Source: Candidatus Geothrix skivensis
GTDB lineage: Bacteria; Acidobacteriota; Holophagae; Holophagales; Holophagaceae
NCBI GenBank assembly: GCA_016721195.1
Contig: JADKIO010000012.1
Location: 62,001-126,000 of the forward strand
Reading direction: 5' to 3'
Length of the DNA stretch: 64,000 nucleotides
Position numbers and translations under genes: made by a program. Shown here piece by piece: positions 1 to 8,889 of the stretch (its first letter is position 1; each line of letters opens with the position of its first letter). A model generated the notes under the pieces. It was not told where the DNA came from and made no database searches. It saw nothing but the letters and a program-made list of their open reading frames with translations.

Positions 1-816
1 GGCAACCCCAAGCTGGACGTCCCTGATTTCGGAGCCCTCTCGGCCATCGCCAAGGCTGCGGGCATCCCCCTCATCGTCGATAACACGCTGCCCAGCCCCT
101 ACCTGCTGAACCCCCTGGCCCACGGTGCGAACATCGTGATCCACAGCGCCACCAAGTTCCTGGGGGGCCACGGCACCTCCATCGCCGGCGTCATCGTGGA
201 CGGCGGCACCTTCGACTGGAAGAACGGCAAGTTCCCGGAGTTCACCGAGCCCTTCGCCGCCTACCACGGCGCCGTGCTGGCGGACCTGGCGGGTCCCGCG
301 GCCTTCATCACCAAGGCCCGCCTCGAGGGACTGCGGGATGCGGGCGCGGCCATCAGCCCCTTCAATGCCTTCCTCATCCTCCTGGGCATCGAAACCCTGC
401 ACCTGCGCATGGAGCGCCATGGCGCCAACACCCTGGCCGTGGCCCAGTGGCTGGAGCGGCATCCCAAGGTCTCCTGGGTGAACTACCCCGGCCTGGCGAC
501 CAACGCCAACCATGCCGACGCCGCCCGCTGGTTCCGCAAGGGCGCGGGCTTCGGCGGCATCCTCACCTTCGGGGTGAAGGGCGGCCTCGAGGCCGGCAAA
601 GCCGTCATCAACGGCGTCCAGCTCTTCTCCCGCCTGGCCAACGTGGGCGACGCGAAGAGCCTCATCATCCACCCCGCCAGCACCACCCACCAGCAGCTGT
701 CCGCGGCGGAGCGGGCGACCACGGGCGTCACCGATGACCTGATCCGCCTGTCCGTGGGCCTCGAGCACATCGACGACCTCCTCGAGGACCTGGACCAGGC
801 CCTCGCGAAAGCCTGA
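1..816 (+). CDS. metY: O-acetylhomoserine sulfhydrylase (MetY), 5'-truncated by the window
   Basis: The reading frame is open from base 1, so the N-terminal part lies outside the window; 271 codons plus the stop are present. The protein is a Cys/Met-metabolism PLP enzyme. The SATKFLGGHGTS motif carries the lysine (codon 154-156) that forms the Schiff base with pyridoxal phosphate, and the VDNTLPSPYLLNP stretch and the C-terminal ending IRLSVGLEHIDDLLEDL are typical of the O-acetylhomoserine branch. It would make homocysteine from O-acetylhomoserine and sulfide in the cytoplasm. The gene is followed after 8 bases by metA, whose active site predicts acetylation, so product and substrate match. 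Cystathionine gamma-synthase is the main alternative, but the block between the lysine and the C-terminus fits MetY better. Confidence 0.9.
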   Translation, partial: GNPKLDVPDFGALSAIAKAAGIPLIVDNTLPSPYLLNPLAHGANIVIHSATKFLGGHGTSIAGVIVDGGTFDWKNGKFPEFTEPFAAYHGAVLADLAGPAAFITKARLEGLRDAGAAISPFNAFLILLGIETLHLRMERHGANTLAVAQWLERHPKVSWVNYPGLATNANHADAARWFRKGAGFGGILTFGVKGGLEAGKAVINGVQLFSRLANVGDAKSLIIHPASTTHQQLSAAERATTGVTDDLIRLSVGLEHIDDLLEDLDQALAKA

Positions 817-824
817 GCCCGCCC

Positions 825-1757
825 ATGCCCGTCAAGATTCCCGATTCCCTGCCCGCCCGCGGCATCCTCGAGGCGGAGAACGTGTTCCTCATCGAGGAGC
901 ACCGGGCCATCCACCAGGACATCCGGCCCCTGCGCATCGCCATCCTCAACCTGATGCCCACCAAGGTGGCCACGGAAACCCAGCTCCTGCGCCTGCTGGG
1001 CAACTCGCCCATCCAGGTGGAGGTCACCCTGCTGCACACCGCCTCCCACGAGGCCAGGAACACCTCCGCCGAGCACCTGCTGGAGCACTACCTGTCTTTC
1101 GAGGAGGTGCGCCATCAGAGCTTCGATGGCCTCATCGTCACGGGCGCGCCCGTGGAAACCCTGCCCTTCGAAACCGTGGACTACTGGCCGGAGCTCGTGG
1201 AGCTGCTGGACTGGGCCAGGACCCACGTCTTCTCCAGCCTCTTCATCTGCTGGGGGGCCCAGGCCGCCCTGTTCCACTACTACGGCGTGCCCAAGTACCC
1301 GCTGCCGGAGAAGATGTTCGGCGTCTTCCCCCACCGGCTGAACGCCCCCCGGGAGCGCATCGTACAGGGCTTCGACGATGTCTTCTTCGCGCCCCATTCC
1401 CGTCATACAGAAATCCGGCGGGACGACATCCTGGCGGAGCCCCGGCTGGTGCTCCTCGCCGAATCCGACGAGGCCGGCGTCTACATGGCCCAGTCCGCGG
1501 ACCACCGCATGGTCTTCGTCACGGGCCATTCCGAGTACGACCCCTGCACCCTCAAGGCCGAGTACGACCGGGACATCGCCAAGCACCTGCCCATCCAGGT
1601 CCCCCGCAACTACTACCCCGGGGATGATCCGGACCGGCTGCCCCTGGTGCGCTGGCGCAGCCACGCCAACCTGCTTTTTTCGAACTGGCTGAACTACTTC
1701 GTCTACCAGGAGACGCCCTACGAGTTCGTGCCGCTGCCGGAAGGGGGGCAGCCATGA
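825..1757 (+). CDS. metA: Homoserine O-acyltransferase of the MetA family, predicted acetyl-specific
   Basis: This 310-residue protein activates homoserine for methionine synthesis. The MetA catalytic residues are at their canonical numbers: Cys142 in FICWGAQAAL, His235 and Glu237 in VTGHSEYD. In this family residue 111 is known to decide the acyl donor: glycine in the succinyl-CoA enzyme of E. coli, glutamate in acetyl-CoA enzymes such as that of Bacillus cereus. Here TGAPVE places Glu at 111, so the enzyme is predicted to be a homoserine O-acetyltransferase despite the usual 'succinyltransferase' label. It sits between metY and an aspartokinase gene and overlaps the latter by four bases (ATGA), which suggests translational coupling. 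The start is 8 bases after the metY stop. Confidence 0.95.
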   Translation: MPVKIPDSLPARGILEAENVFLIEEHRAIHQDIRPLRIAILNLMPTKVATETQLLRLLGNSPIQVEVTLLHTASHEARNTSAEHLLEHYLSFEEVRHQSFDGLIVTGAPVETLPFETVDYWPELVELLDWARTHVFSSLFICWGAQAALFHYYGVPKYPLPEKMFGVFPHRLNAPRERIVQGFDDVFFAPHSRHTEIRRDDILAEPRLVLLAESDEAGVYMAQSADHRMVFVTGHSEYDPCTLKAEYDRDIAKHLPIQVPRNYYPGDDPDRLPLVRWRSHANLLFSNWLNYFVYQETPYEFVPLPEGGQP

Positions 1758-3082
1758 GCCTGAAGGTCCTCAAGTTCGGCGGCAGCTCCGTGGGCAGCGC
1801 CGAGGCCCTGCGCCGCGCCGCGACCATCGTCCGCGACGAACTCCCCCAGGGTGGTCTCGTGGTGGTCTCGGCCCTGCGGGGCACCACGGACGGCATCCTG
1901 GAGGCCTGTGCCGCCGCCGGCCGGGGGGATCTCGCCTCGGCCCAGGCCGTGCTTTCGGCCCTCCGGGCTCGCCACCAGGACGTGGCTACCGAGCTCGGCC
2001 ACTTCCCGGCGGTGGAGGTTCCCTGGGAGGCCCTCTTCACCCGACTCGACCAGTTCCTCACGGGCATGGCCATGCTGGGGGAGGCCACGGCCCGGGCCCG
2101 GGACGGCGCCCTGGCGGTGGGGGAGACCCTGTCGGCCCACCTGGCGGCCCAGTGCTTCAACGGCAGCTTCCGCGACGTGCGGGAGGTGATGAAGACCGAT
2201 GCCCGCTTCGGCAAGGCCCGCCCCCTGCTCAGCCATATCCGTGAGGCCGCGGCGCCCTGGCGGGCGGAGTTGGCCCAGGGCCCGCTCTGGGTGACCCAGG
2301 GGTTCCTGGGTTCATCCCCGGAAGGCGTCACCACCACCCTGGGTCGGGGCGGCTCCGACACCAGCGCCACACTCCTGGGCGAAGCCCTGGACGCGGAGGA
2401 AGTGCAGATCTGGACCGACGTGGACGGCGTGCTCAGCGCGGACCCGAGCCTGGTCAAGGAGGCCCGGCCCATTCCCCAGATGAGCCTCAGCGAGGCGGAG
2501 GCCCTCAGCGCCTTCGGCGCCAAGGTCCTCCATGCGGATTCCCTGGCCCCCGGCGGCCGGGGTGGGTTCCGGCTGGTGGTGGCCAACACCCACCGCCCCA
2601 GCGCCTCCCGCACGGTGATCCTGCCGATCCCCCCGGAGCGGCCCGCGGGCTCGGTCACCTCCGTGGCCTACAAGGAGGGCATCTACCTGCTGCGCTTCCC
2701 GGCCTCGGCGGGGCTGGAGCCCCCCATGGAGGCGGCTCGCCGCCTGGAGGAGGCCGGGGCCCTGCGCTTCGGGCTCATCTCCAGCCCCGCGGGCACCCTG
2801 CTGGCGGTGCGCCCGGAAACCCACGCCGCCGCCGAGGTGCTGGGCACCCTGGCGGCCTCGGGCCTGGCTTGCGAGGCAGGCTGGGCCGTCATCGCCCTGG
2901 TGGGCGAAGGCCTGCGGGCCGATCCCTTGGCGGCCCTGCGCCACCTCGGCGAGCTGGGGCAGGAGCCCGTGGGGGGGCTGCTGACGGGCAGCAGCACGGT
3001 ATCCCTGGCCTTCCTGGTCCAGGAATCCCGGCTGAGCAGCCTCATCCCGCGCCTGCATTCTCGCTGCGTGCTGGGGTACTAG
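1754..3082 (+). CDS. Aspartate kinase, monofunctional
   Basis: This 442-residue enzyme phosphorylates aspartate, the first step toward lysine, threonine and methionine. The N-terminal kinase domain begins with KFGGSSVGSAEAL, the aspartokinase signature, and has TLGRGGSDTSA (around residues 195-206) and the nucleotide-binding block VQIWTDVDGVLSADP. About 150 C-terminal residues form a regulatory region consistent with a pair of ACT domains, ending GSSTVSLAFLVQES. The sequence pattern resembles the ThrA/LysC-III type, but no homoserine dehydrogenase domain is fused. The ATG overlaps the metA stop (ATGA), so it is the third gene of a metY-metA-aspartokinase operon. Which end product inhibits it cannot be read from the sequence. 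Confidence 0.93.
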   Translation: MSLKVLKFGGSSVGSAEALRRAATIVRDELPQGGLVVVSALRGTTDGILEACAAAGRGDLASAQAVLSALRARHQDVATELGHFPAVEVPWEALFTRLDQFLTGMAMLGEATARARDGALAVGETLSAHLAAQCFNGSFRDVREVMKTDARFGKARPLLSHIREAAAPWRAELAQGPLWVTQGFLGSSPEGVTTTLGRGGSDTSATLLGEALDAEEVQIWTDVDGVLSADPSLVKEARPIPQMSLSEAEALSAFGAKVLHADSLAPGGRGGFRLVVANTHRPSASRTVILPIPPERPAGSVTSVAYKEGIYLLRFPASAGLEPPMEAARRLEEAGALRFGLISSPAGTLLAVRPETHAAAEVLGTLAASGLACEAGWAVIALVGEGLRADPLAALRHLGELGQEPVGGLLTGSSTVSLAFLVQESRLSSLIPRLHSRCVLGY

Positions 3083-3163
3083 CCCCTAGTGCACTTCGCC
3101 TGAAATACCTGGATCAATGGTTGAGGGCGCGGTGGATGATCCAGCCAATTGGCGCGAGCACCC

Positions 3164-3406
3164 CTAGCCTGACTGTCCCTGGCGCAGCAACCAGGCGGTA
3201 AGACGCGAGTGGAAGCTCTGGGGGTCGTTCAGGTCCGAGGGCCGCAGGCGGGCCGGATGGGCGGGGTCCCCCACCACCAGGGGGGCCGCTTCCACCAGGT
3301 TCGGGAGGCGCTGGCCATCGGGCAGGGACCAGAGCCCCCCCCGGCTTTCGGCGTCCTTGGGCTGCGTGGCCTGGCGCCGCTCACCCTTTCCTCCGCAGTC
3401 CATCAT
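3164..3406 (-). CDS. Small hypothetical protein, 80 residues
   Basis: This lies in the 400-base gap between the aspartokinase and SDR genes, on the opposite strand. A good Shine-Dalgarno (GGAGA, ending three bases before the start) precedes tandem ATG codons at 3406 and 3403. The product is soluble and proline-rich, with segments such as GGLWSLPDGQRLPNL and RLRPSDLNDPQSFHSRL that read like real protein rather than a shadow frame. No family was recognised, and there is no signal peptide or membrane segment. The other strand of the gap shows nothing convincing. The call rests on the ribosome binding site and composition only. Confidence 0.5.
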   Translation of the reverse strand: MMDCGGKGERRQATQPKDAESRGGLWSLPDGQRLPNLVEAAPLVVGDPAHPARLRPSDLNDPQSFHSRLTAWLLRQGQSG

Positions 3407-3484
3407 CTTTCTCCTGTGGAATCTAAAAGATAGGCCTCCCGCTCAGCCATGCCACCTGCGACCCTCAGGTGATGGGAGGCTCCC

Positions 3485-4237
3485 ATGACCCGCAGCATCC
3501 TCATCACCGGCGGTTCCCGCGGCATCGGCCGGGCCTGCGCCCTCCATCTGGCCCACGTCGAAGCGGCGCATCTGGTGCTCCTGGGCAGGGATATTCCGGC
3601 CCTCACCGCCACGGCCGCCGCCGTCCGGGAGGCTGGGGGCACCGCCGAAACCCTGGTGGCGGATGTGACGGAGCGCACGCGCCTGGGGGAGCTGGCCAAG
3701 GGCCTGGGGCCCCTGGATGGCCTGGTGGCGGCCGCGGGCATCTCGGGCATGACCCCCGTGGATCAGGACTCGGATGCCTTCTTCGACCAGATCCTGGCGG
3801 CGGATCTGACGGGCCCCTGGAACACCGTGCGGGCCTTCCTGCCGAGGCTGGGTAGTGGCGGGCGCATCGTGCTGGTGTCCAGCGTGCTGGGCCGCTTCGG
3901 CGTGCCGGGCTACGGCGCCTACTGCGCCGCCAAGCACGGCCTCGTCGGCCTGGCCAAGGCCCTGGCCCTGGAGCTCATCGACCGGGGCATCGTGGTGAAC
4001 GCCGTGGCGCCCGGCTGGGTGGACACGGCCATGGCCCAGACCGGCATCCGGCAGATCGCCGCCGCCACGGGCCAGACCGAGGCCCAGTTCCGCGCCCGGG
4101 CCGAGGCCGCGGTGCCGGTGAAGCGCTTCTTCCAGCCCGAGGAGATCGCCCAGGGCATCGCCTGGCTGCTGAATCCCGCCAACACCATGCAGGTGGGTCA
4201 GTGCCTGAACCTGGATGGGGGCGTCATCCAGAGTTGA
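3485..4237 (+). CDS. SDR family NAD(P)-dependent oxidoreductase
   Basis: This is a classical short-chain dehydrogenase of 250 residues. The Rossmann glycine motif is TGGSRGIGRA at residues 8-17. The NAG-like motif appears as AAAGISG, the catalytic serine is in VLVSSVLGRFG, and the tyrosine/lysine pair is in YCAAKHG. The C-terminus LNLDGGVIQS is typical of the FabG-like branch. Substrate is unknown; generic 3-oxoacyl or sugar-alcohol dehydrogenases share this pattern. The ATG at 3485 follows GGGAGG with a short spacer. The stop lies 1 base from the convergent yidB-like stop, so the two genes meet tail to tail. Confidence 0.85.
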   Translation: MTRSILITGGSRGIGRACALHLAHVEAAHLVLLGRDIPALTATAAAVREAGGTAETLVADVTERTRLGELAKGLGPLDGLVAAAGISGMTPVDQDSDAFFDQILAADLTGPWNTVRAFLPRLGSGGRIVLVSSVLGRFGVPGYGAYCAAKHGLVGLAKALALELIDRGIVVNAVAPGWVDTAMAQTGIRQIAAATGQTEAQFRARAEAAVPVKRFFQPEEIAQGIAWLLNPANTMQVGQCLNLDGGVIQS

Positions 4238-4238
4238 C

Positions 4239-4625
4239 CTAGCCCAGAAGGCCCTTCAGCAGGTTCATGACTTCCCCGCCCTCCGGCAGGCTGCCCTGGG
4301 GGCTCAGCTGATCCACCACCTGGGGCAGCGCGCTGGCCAGCCCCGAGGCCGCATCGCCCTGGGAAAGGCCGAACCTGGAGGCCAGCTGCTGGAGCTGGTC
4401 GGAACCCAGCACCGCCTGGATCTGCTCGGCGCTGATGCCCTGGTTGGCGCCGGTGCCGATCCAGGAGGCCACCTGGTCCCCCAGTCCCTTTTCCTGGAAC
4501 TGACCCAGGAGGCCCTGGATGCCCCCGGGGTGGTTCTGGATCAGGCCCATGACGGCACCCATCAGGGGATTCTGTTCCTGCCCACCCTGGCCCAGCAGGC
4601 CGCCAACCATATCCATGAGACCCAT
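4239..4625 (-). CDS. YidB-like DUF937 protein
   Basis: This 128-residue protein begins MGLMDMVGGLLGQGG and shows the YidB/DUF937 pattern: a glycine/glutamine-rich N-terminus, the block NPLMGAVMGLIQNHPG, and a C-terminal segment with GISAEQIQAVLGSDQ and LASALPQVVDQLSPQG. An in-frame ATG exists at 4655, but the ATG at 4625 has GGGAGG directly upstream and matches the family start, so it was chosen. The biochemical role of the family is unknown. The gene converges with the SDR gene and is divergent from the GlsB-like gene. Confidence 0.8.
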   Translation of the reverse strand: MGLMDMVGGLLGQGGQEQNPLMGAVMGLIQNHPGGIQGLLGQFQEKGLGDQVASWIGTGANQGISAEQIQAVLGSDQLQQLASRFGLSQGDAASGLASALPQVVDQLSPQGSLPEGGEVMNLLKGLLG

Positions 4626-4792
4626 GGGATCCTCCCTCGCAAAACCTTCGAGCATCAGCTCGAGGCCGGATTTCCGCAGAAGTTTAAGACAAGACGCTGC
4701 TGCACGAGTCCTTACATCTGACCATCATTTCCTGGACGGGGTCAGCTGGAGTATGGTCTTCGGGACATCGCCCGATGCCAACGGAGGCCATC

Positions 4793-5047
4793 ATGCTTCA
4801 CCTCATCTGGACCTGCCTCATCGGCCTGGTGGCCGGAGCGGTCGCCAAGCTCCTCATGCCTGGCAAGGATCCCGGTGGCTGGATCATCACCATGGTCCTG
4901 GGCATCGCCGGCTCCTTCCTCGGCACCTGGCTCGGCCGCACGGTGGGGCACTACCAGGAAGGTCAGGGGGCCGGCTTCCTCATGTCCGTGGTCGGCGCCG
5001 TGATCCTGCTGGGCCTGTACCACCTGGTGAAGCGGCTCTCCAACTGA
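4793..5047 (+). CDS. GlsB/YeaQ/YmgE family (transglycosylase-associated) membrane protein
   Basis: This small integral membrane protein of 84 residues has three hydrophobic helices and the family hallmark GLVAGAVAKLLMPGKDPGGW followed by GIAGSFLGTWLG. The ATG at 4793 has GGAGG eight bases upstream; an ATG 18 bases earlier lacks such a site. Members are stress-induced inner-membrane proteins of uncertain function. Its TGA overlaps the ATG of the next gene by one base (TGATG), so the two are probably translated from one transcript. Confidence 0.85.
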   Translation: MLHLIWTCLIGLVAGAVAKLLMPGKDPGGWIITMVLGIAGSFLGTWLGRTVGHYQEGQGAGFLMSVVGAVILLGLYHLVKRLSN

Positions 5048-5988
5048 TGGGCCCCCTCCAGACTCTGGCGGCCATCCTCGGCCTGGCAACGGTCTCCGGC
5101 GTGAACCTTTACCTCACGGTGCTGCTGGTGGGCCTGGGGCAGCGCTTCGCCTGGATCCACGGCCTGCCCACCGAGCTGGCCATCCTCAGCCACCCCCTGG
5201 TGCTCGGCGTGGCCGGCGCCCTCTACCTGCTGGAGTTCTTCGCCGACAAGGTGCCCTTCGTCACGCCCATCTGGGACGGCCTCCACACCTTCATCCGCCC
5301 CGTGGGCGGGGCGCTGCTGGCCCTGGGGGCGGCCGCGGAGCTGCATCCCCTGGCCAGGGTGCTCGCCCTGCTGGCGGGGGGCACCATCGCCCTGGGCACC
5401 CACGGCGGCAAGATGGGCGTGCGGCTACTGGCCCACACCTCCCCAGAACCCGCCAGCCACAGCGCCCTCAGCCTGGCGGAGGACCTCGGCGTGGCGGCCC
5501 TGCTGGCCCTGGCCTACAGCCACCCCGCCGTCGCCCTGCCGGTGCTGGGGGCGATCCTGCTGGCCACCGCCTTCCTGCTGCCTCTGCTGTTCCGGGCCCT
5601 CGCGCTGGTGCTGCACGGGTTCCTGGGCGCGCTGCGCTCCCTGACCGGGCCGGATCGGCTGGATGAGATCCCGGCCTGGGCGGAGCTGAAGGCCCTGGAG
5701 TTGGGCCCCGAAGGGGCCGCGGTCGCCCTGCCCTGCTTCATCCGCCGGGTGAAAGGCCTGCCCCGGTTCCAGAGGGCCTTCCTGATCCGCAGCCAGGGAC
5801 AGTGGCACCTGGTCTGCCGGCGCTGGTTCCGCACCCGGAGCCTGGAGCTGGGCAGCCAACCCGCCCGCAGCTTTCCAGGCCTCCTCTGGGATACCGTGGC
5901 CTTCCTCCGAGGGGGGAAGCCCGAACTCCTGCTGGTGGGCCGGGCCTGGCGGCAGGTCCTTATCGCACCAGGTGGCACGAAAACCTGA
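5047..5988 (+). CDS. DUF4126-like membrane protein
   Basis: The product has 313 residues. The first about 190 form a DUF4126-like membrane domain: GVNLYLTVLLVGLGQRF near the start, then LEFFADKVPFVTPIWDGLHT and THGGKMGVRLLAHTSPEP, which are characteristic of the family. The last about 110 residues are soluble and rich in Arg/Trp (CFIRRVKGLPRFQRAFLI onwards) and are not part of the usual domain. The start overlaps the stop of the GlsB-like gene, implying co-translation. Function is unknown; the family is found in many bacteria without an assigned role. Confidence 0.75.
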   Translation: MGPLQTLAAILGLATVSGVNLYLTVLLVGLGQRFAWIHGLPTELAILSHPLVLGVAGALYLLEFFADKVPFVTPIWDGLHTFIRPVGGALLALGAAAELHPLARVLALLAGGTIALGTHGGKMGVRLLAHTSPEPASHSALSLAEDLGVAALLALAYSHPAVALPVLGAILLATAFLLPLLFRALALVLHGFLGALRSLTGPDRLDEIPAWAELKALELGPEGAAVALPCFIRRVKGLPRFQRAFLIRSQGQWHLVCRRWFRTRSLELGSQPARSFPGLLWDTVAFLRGGKPELLLVGRAWRQVLIAPGGTKT

Positions 5989-6099
5989 ACAGAGACGCGG
6001 AACCAATCAGAAAAATTCGGTGGCACCCCTGACCGATCGGGGTTCCAGGACGTACGTTTCCCCTACGCGGATGCATCCCCGCGAGAAAAGGGGCATGCC

Positions 6100-6657
6100 A
6101 TGAAATCGCTCATTGATCATCCGACCGCCTCGCTGAAGTGGCTCCGGAGCGGCTTCGTTCCTCCGGACTTCGAGCTGGTGGGAAACGAGGGGGTTTTCGC
6201 CACCCTGGCCTTCCTGGACGACGAGCGCACCCTGGCCCGGGTCAGGACAGCGGATGGAAGCTGGACCCTCAAGCACCTGGGGATCCTCACCCCCGTGGTC
6301 ACCCTGCGGGAGGAGGGCGGGACCACCAACCTGGCCACCTTCCACCCCCACGCCCTTCGGCACGGCAGCCTGCAGTTCCACGACGGCACGGCCTTCGACT
6401 GGGCCTGGCTCCACGAGGGGGAGGGCGGCGGCGTCTTCCTGGATCAAGGGGGCAAGCCCATGATCCACCTCCAGGCCCATTCCGGACGGGACCTCCGCTC
6501 CACCCGGGACTTCGAGCGCTGCGACGTAAAGCTGAGCCCCGGGCTCCCCACCTTTTCCATGAGCGCCCTGCTCGCGGCCTTCGGCTGGTACCTGATCCTC
6601 TTCGACCACCTGAAGGAGCAGGATGACGTGGCGGCGGAAACCGCCCTCAGGCTCTGA
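6100..6657 (+). CDS. Hypothetical protein, beta-rich, 185 residues
   Basis: No family was recognised with confidence. The protein is soluble until a single hydrophobic stretch near the C-terminus (ALLAAFGWYLILFDHLK). The centre alternates short beta-like segments with turns (ARVRTADGSWTLKHLG, ATFHPHALRHGSLQFHDG, GKPMIHLQAHSGRD), a pattern reminiscent of the tubby/scramblase/LURP-one fold. That resemblance is only an impression. The ATG at 6100 has AAGGGG upstream. The gene stands alone, with a perfect 8-bp stem hairpin just after it. Confidence 0.6.
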   Translation: MKSLIDHPTASLKWLRSGFVPPDFELVGNEGVFATLAFLDDERTLARVRTADGSWTLKHLGILTPVVTLREEGGTTNLATFHPHALRHGSLQFHDGTAFDWAWLHEGEGGGVFLDQGGKPMIHLQAHSGRDLRSTRDFERCDVKLSPGLPTFSMSALLAAFGWYLILFDHLKEQDDVAAETALRL

Positions 6658-6668
6658 GCGCCATACCG

Positions 6669-6690
6669 GCGGTTCGATCTGGCGAACCGC
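6669..6690 (+). terminator. Hairpin after the 185-residue hypothetical gene
   Basis: A perfect 8-bp stem (GCGGTTCG at 6669-6676 with CGAACCGC at 6683-6690) encloses a 6-base loop, 11 bases after the stop at 6657. No T-tract follows, so it could be a weak or Rho-assisted terminator, or an operator. Confidence 0.4.
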
Positions 6691-6807
6691 GGCTTACAAA
6701 CTGGAAGGCCCCGTTGGCTAGGGCCCCTTCTGACCATGAAGATGGACCTTGCGGCTTCCCGGGAGGGACCTTCTGATCCACCCTGGAGGCCTTTCCGAGG
6801 TTCTTTC

Positions 6808-8868
6808 ATGCGCCCATCCCTGTCCCCCCTGGCCCTCTTTCTGGCTGTCCCCGCCCTGGTGGCCGGTGTCCCCAAGGGCACCCCCACGGCCCCGGCTCAG
6901 GGACTGGACCTCGCGGGGATGGACCGGTCCGTGGCGCCGGGGGACGACTTCTTCGCCTTCGCCAACGGCACATGGGTGAAGCGCACGGAGATTCCCGCGG
7001 ACCGCGGCTCCTTCGGCGTCGGGCACGAGGTGGCCGACCTCACGGACCGCCGCACCGCCGCCCTCATCCAGGCCGCCGCGGCCTCCAAGGCCCCCGCGGG
7101 CTCGGACCTGCGCAAGATCGGCGACTGCTACACCAGCTACATGGGTGTGCAGGCCATCGAAGCCAAGGGCCTGAGCCCCCTCAAGCCCATCCTCGCCCGC
7201 ATCGAAGCCATCGGCGACCGCCAGGCCCTGGCCCGCTACCTGGGCACCACCCTGCGGGCCGACGTGGACGTGCTGAACGCCACCAACTACTACACGGACA
7301 ACCTGTTCGGGCTCTGGGTGGCCCAGGACTTGGACGAGCCTACGAAGTATGCACCCTTCCTGCTTCAGGGCGGCCTGGGCCTGCCGGAGCGCAGCTACTA
7401 CCTGGATCCCTCGGAGGGCATGGGCCTCATCCGCGCCCAATACTTCGCCCACGTGACGGCCATGCTGAAGCTGCTGGGCCTGGCGGAAGCCGAGAAACGG
7501 GCCGCTGCCGTGGTGGACCTGGAGACGCGCATGGCCAAGGTGCACGCCAGCCGCGAGGATTCCGGCGACGTGCTGAAGGGCAACAACCACTGGACCCGGG
7601 CGGACTTCGCGACCAAGGCCCCGGGCCTCGACTGGGAGGCCTTCTTCGGCACCGCCGAGCTGCAGCAGCCGCAGGTGTTCGTGGTCTGGCAGCCGGGCGC
7701 CTTCACGGGCCTGTCCGCCCTGACGGCGGAAGTCTCCCTGGAAGTCTGGAAGGACTACCTCGCCTTCCATGCCCTCCAGCACCGCTCGCGAGTGCTGCCC
7801 AAGGCCGTGGTGGACCAGACCTTCTCCTTCTACGGCCGGGTGCTGAATGGCGCCACCCAGCCCCGGGAGCGGTGGAAGCACGGCGTGGACCAGACCAATG
7901 CCGCCCTCGGCGAAGTGGTGGGCAAAGCCTACGTCGCGAGGTACTTCCCCCCGGCCGAGAAGGCCCGGGCCCAGAGCATGGTGGCCAACATCGTCGCGGC
8001 CTTCCGCGCCCGCATCGAGCATCTGGACTGGATGTCCCCCGCCACCAAGGCCAAGGCCGTGGCCAAGCTGGCCACCCTGAAGGTGGGCGTGGGCTACCCG
8101 GACCGCTGGCAGGACTACTCGGGCCTGAAGATCGTGGCCGGGGACGCCTTTGGCAACGCCGAGCGGGCCGAGCGCTTCGAGTACGTGCGGAACCTGCGCA
8201 AGCTGGGCCAGCCCATCGACCGCACAGAGTGGGTGATGACCCCCCAGACCGTGAACGCCGTGAACCTGCCGGTGATGAACGCCCTCAACTTCCCGGCGGC
8301 CATCCTGCAGCCCCCCTACTTCGATCCGAAGCGCCCGGTGGTCATGGACTACGGCTCCATCGGCGCCGTCATCGGCCACGAGATCAGCCACAGCTTCGAC
8401 GACTCCGGCTCCCTCTTCGACGCCAGCGGCAAGCTGAACAACTGGTGGACCCCCGAGGACCTGAAGCACTTCGAGGCCTCCGCCGATCAGCTGGTGAAGC
8501 AGTACAACGCCTACGAGCCCTTCCCGGGCCTGCACATCAACGGCAAGCTCACCCTCGGCGAGAACATCGCGGACGTGGCGGGCCTGGCCGCCGCCTACGA
8601 TGCCTACCGGCTGTCGCTGCGGGGCAAGGCCGCCCCGGTGGTGCAGGGCTTCAGCGGCGATCAGCAGTTCTTCATCAGCTACGCCCAGAGCTGGCGGGAG
8701 AAGACACGGGAGCCCCGCCTCCGCCAGCAGATCCTCACGGACGGCCATGCCCCCGCCCAGTGGCGACCCGCCACGGTGCGCAACCTCGACGCCTGGTATC
8801 CGGCCTTCGGCGTCAAGCCAGGCCAGACCCTCTACCTGGCCCCCGGGGACCGGGTAAAGGTCTGGTAG
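6808..8868 (+). CDS. M13 family (neprilysin-like) secreted metallopeptidase
   Basis: This is a 686-residue zinc endopeptidase with a hydrophobic signal sequence starting MRPSLSPLALFLAVPALVAG. The zinc ligands are in VIGHEISHSFDDSG (His524, His528, catalytic Glu525), and the third ligand Glu585 lies in ENIADVAG, the M13 signature. The substrate-binding motif NALNFPAAILQ precedes them, and the C-terminal tryptophan usual for the family is present (KVW). Several ATGs lie upstream in frame; the one at 6808 was chosen because it gives a clean signal peptide and has GAGG upstream. The gene converges on the tricorn-like peptidase gene 21 bases away. Probable role: extracytoplasmic peptide degradation. 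Confidence 0.93.
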   Translation: MRPSLSPLALFLAVPALVAGVPKGTPTAPAQGLDLAGMDRSVAPGDDFFAFANGTWVKRTEIPADRGSFGVGHEVADLTDRRTAALIQAAAASKAPAGSDLRKIGDCYTSYMGVQAIEAKGLSPLKPILARIEAIGDRQALARYLGTTLRADVDVLNATNYYTDNLFGLWVAQDLDEPTKYAPFLLQGGLGLPERSYYLDPSEGMGLIRAQYFAHVTAMLKLLGLAEAEKRAAAVVDLETRMAKVHASREDSGDVLKGNNHWTRADFATKAPGLDWEAFFGTAELQQPQVFVVWQPGAFTGLSALTAEVSLEVWKDYLAFHALQHRSRVLPKAVVDQTFSFYGRVLNGATQPRERWKHGVDQTNAALGEVVGKAYVARYFPPAEKARAQSMVANIVAAFRARIEHLDWMSPATKAKAVAKLATLKVGVGYPDRWQDYSGLKIVAGDAFGNAERAERFEYVRNLRKLGQPIDRTEWVMTPQTVNAVNLPVMNALNFPAAILQPPYFDPKRPVVMDYGSIGAVIGHEISHSFDDSGSLFDASGKLNNWWTPEDLKHFEASADQLVKQYNAYEPFPGLHINGKLTLGENIADVAGLAAAYDAYRLSLRGKAAPVVQGFSGDQQFFISYAQSWREKTREPRLRQQILTDGHAPAQWRPATVRNLDAWYPAFGVKPGQTLYLAPGDRVKVW

Positions 8869-8889
8869 GCATTCCCGCCTGGCCTGGGC

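Noticed and set aside
3083..3160. A terminator after the aspartokinase gene
   Set aside because: Only a very short CTAG-type repeat is present, without a stable stem or T-tract.
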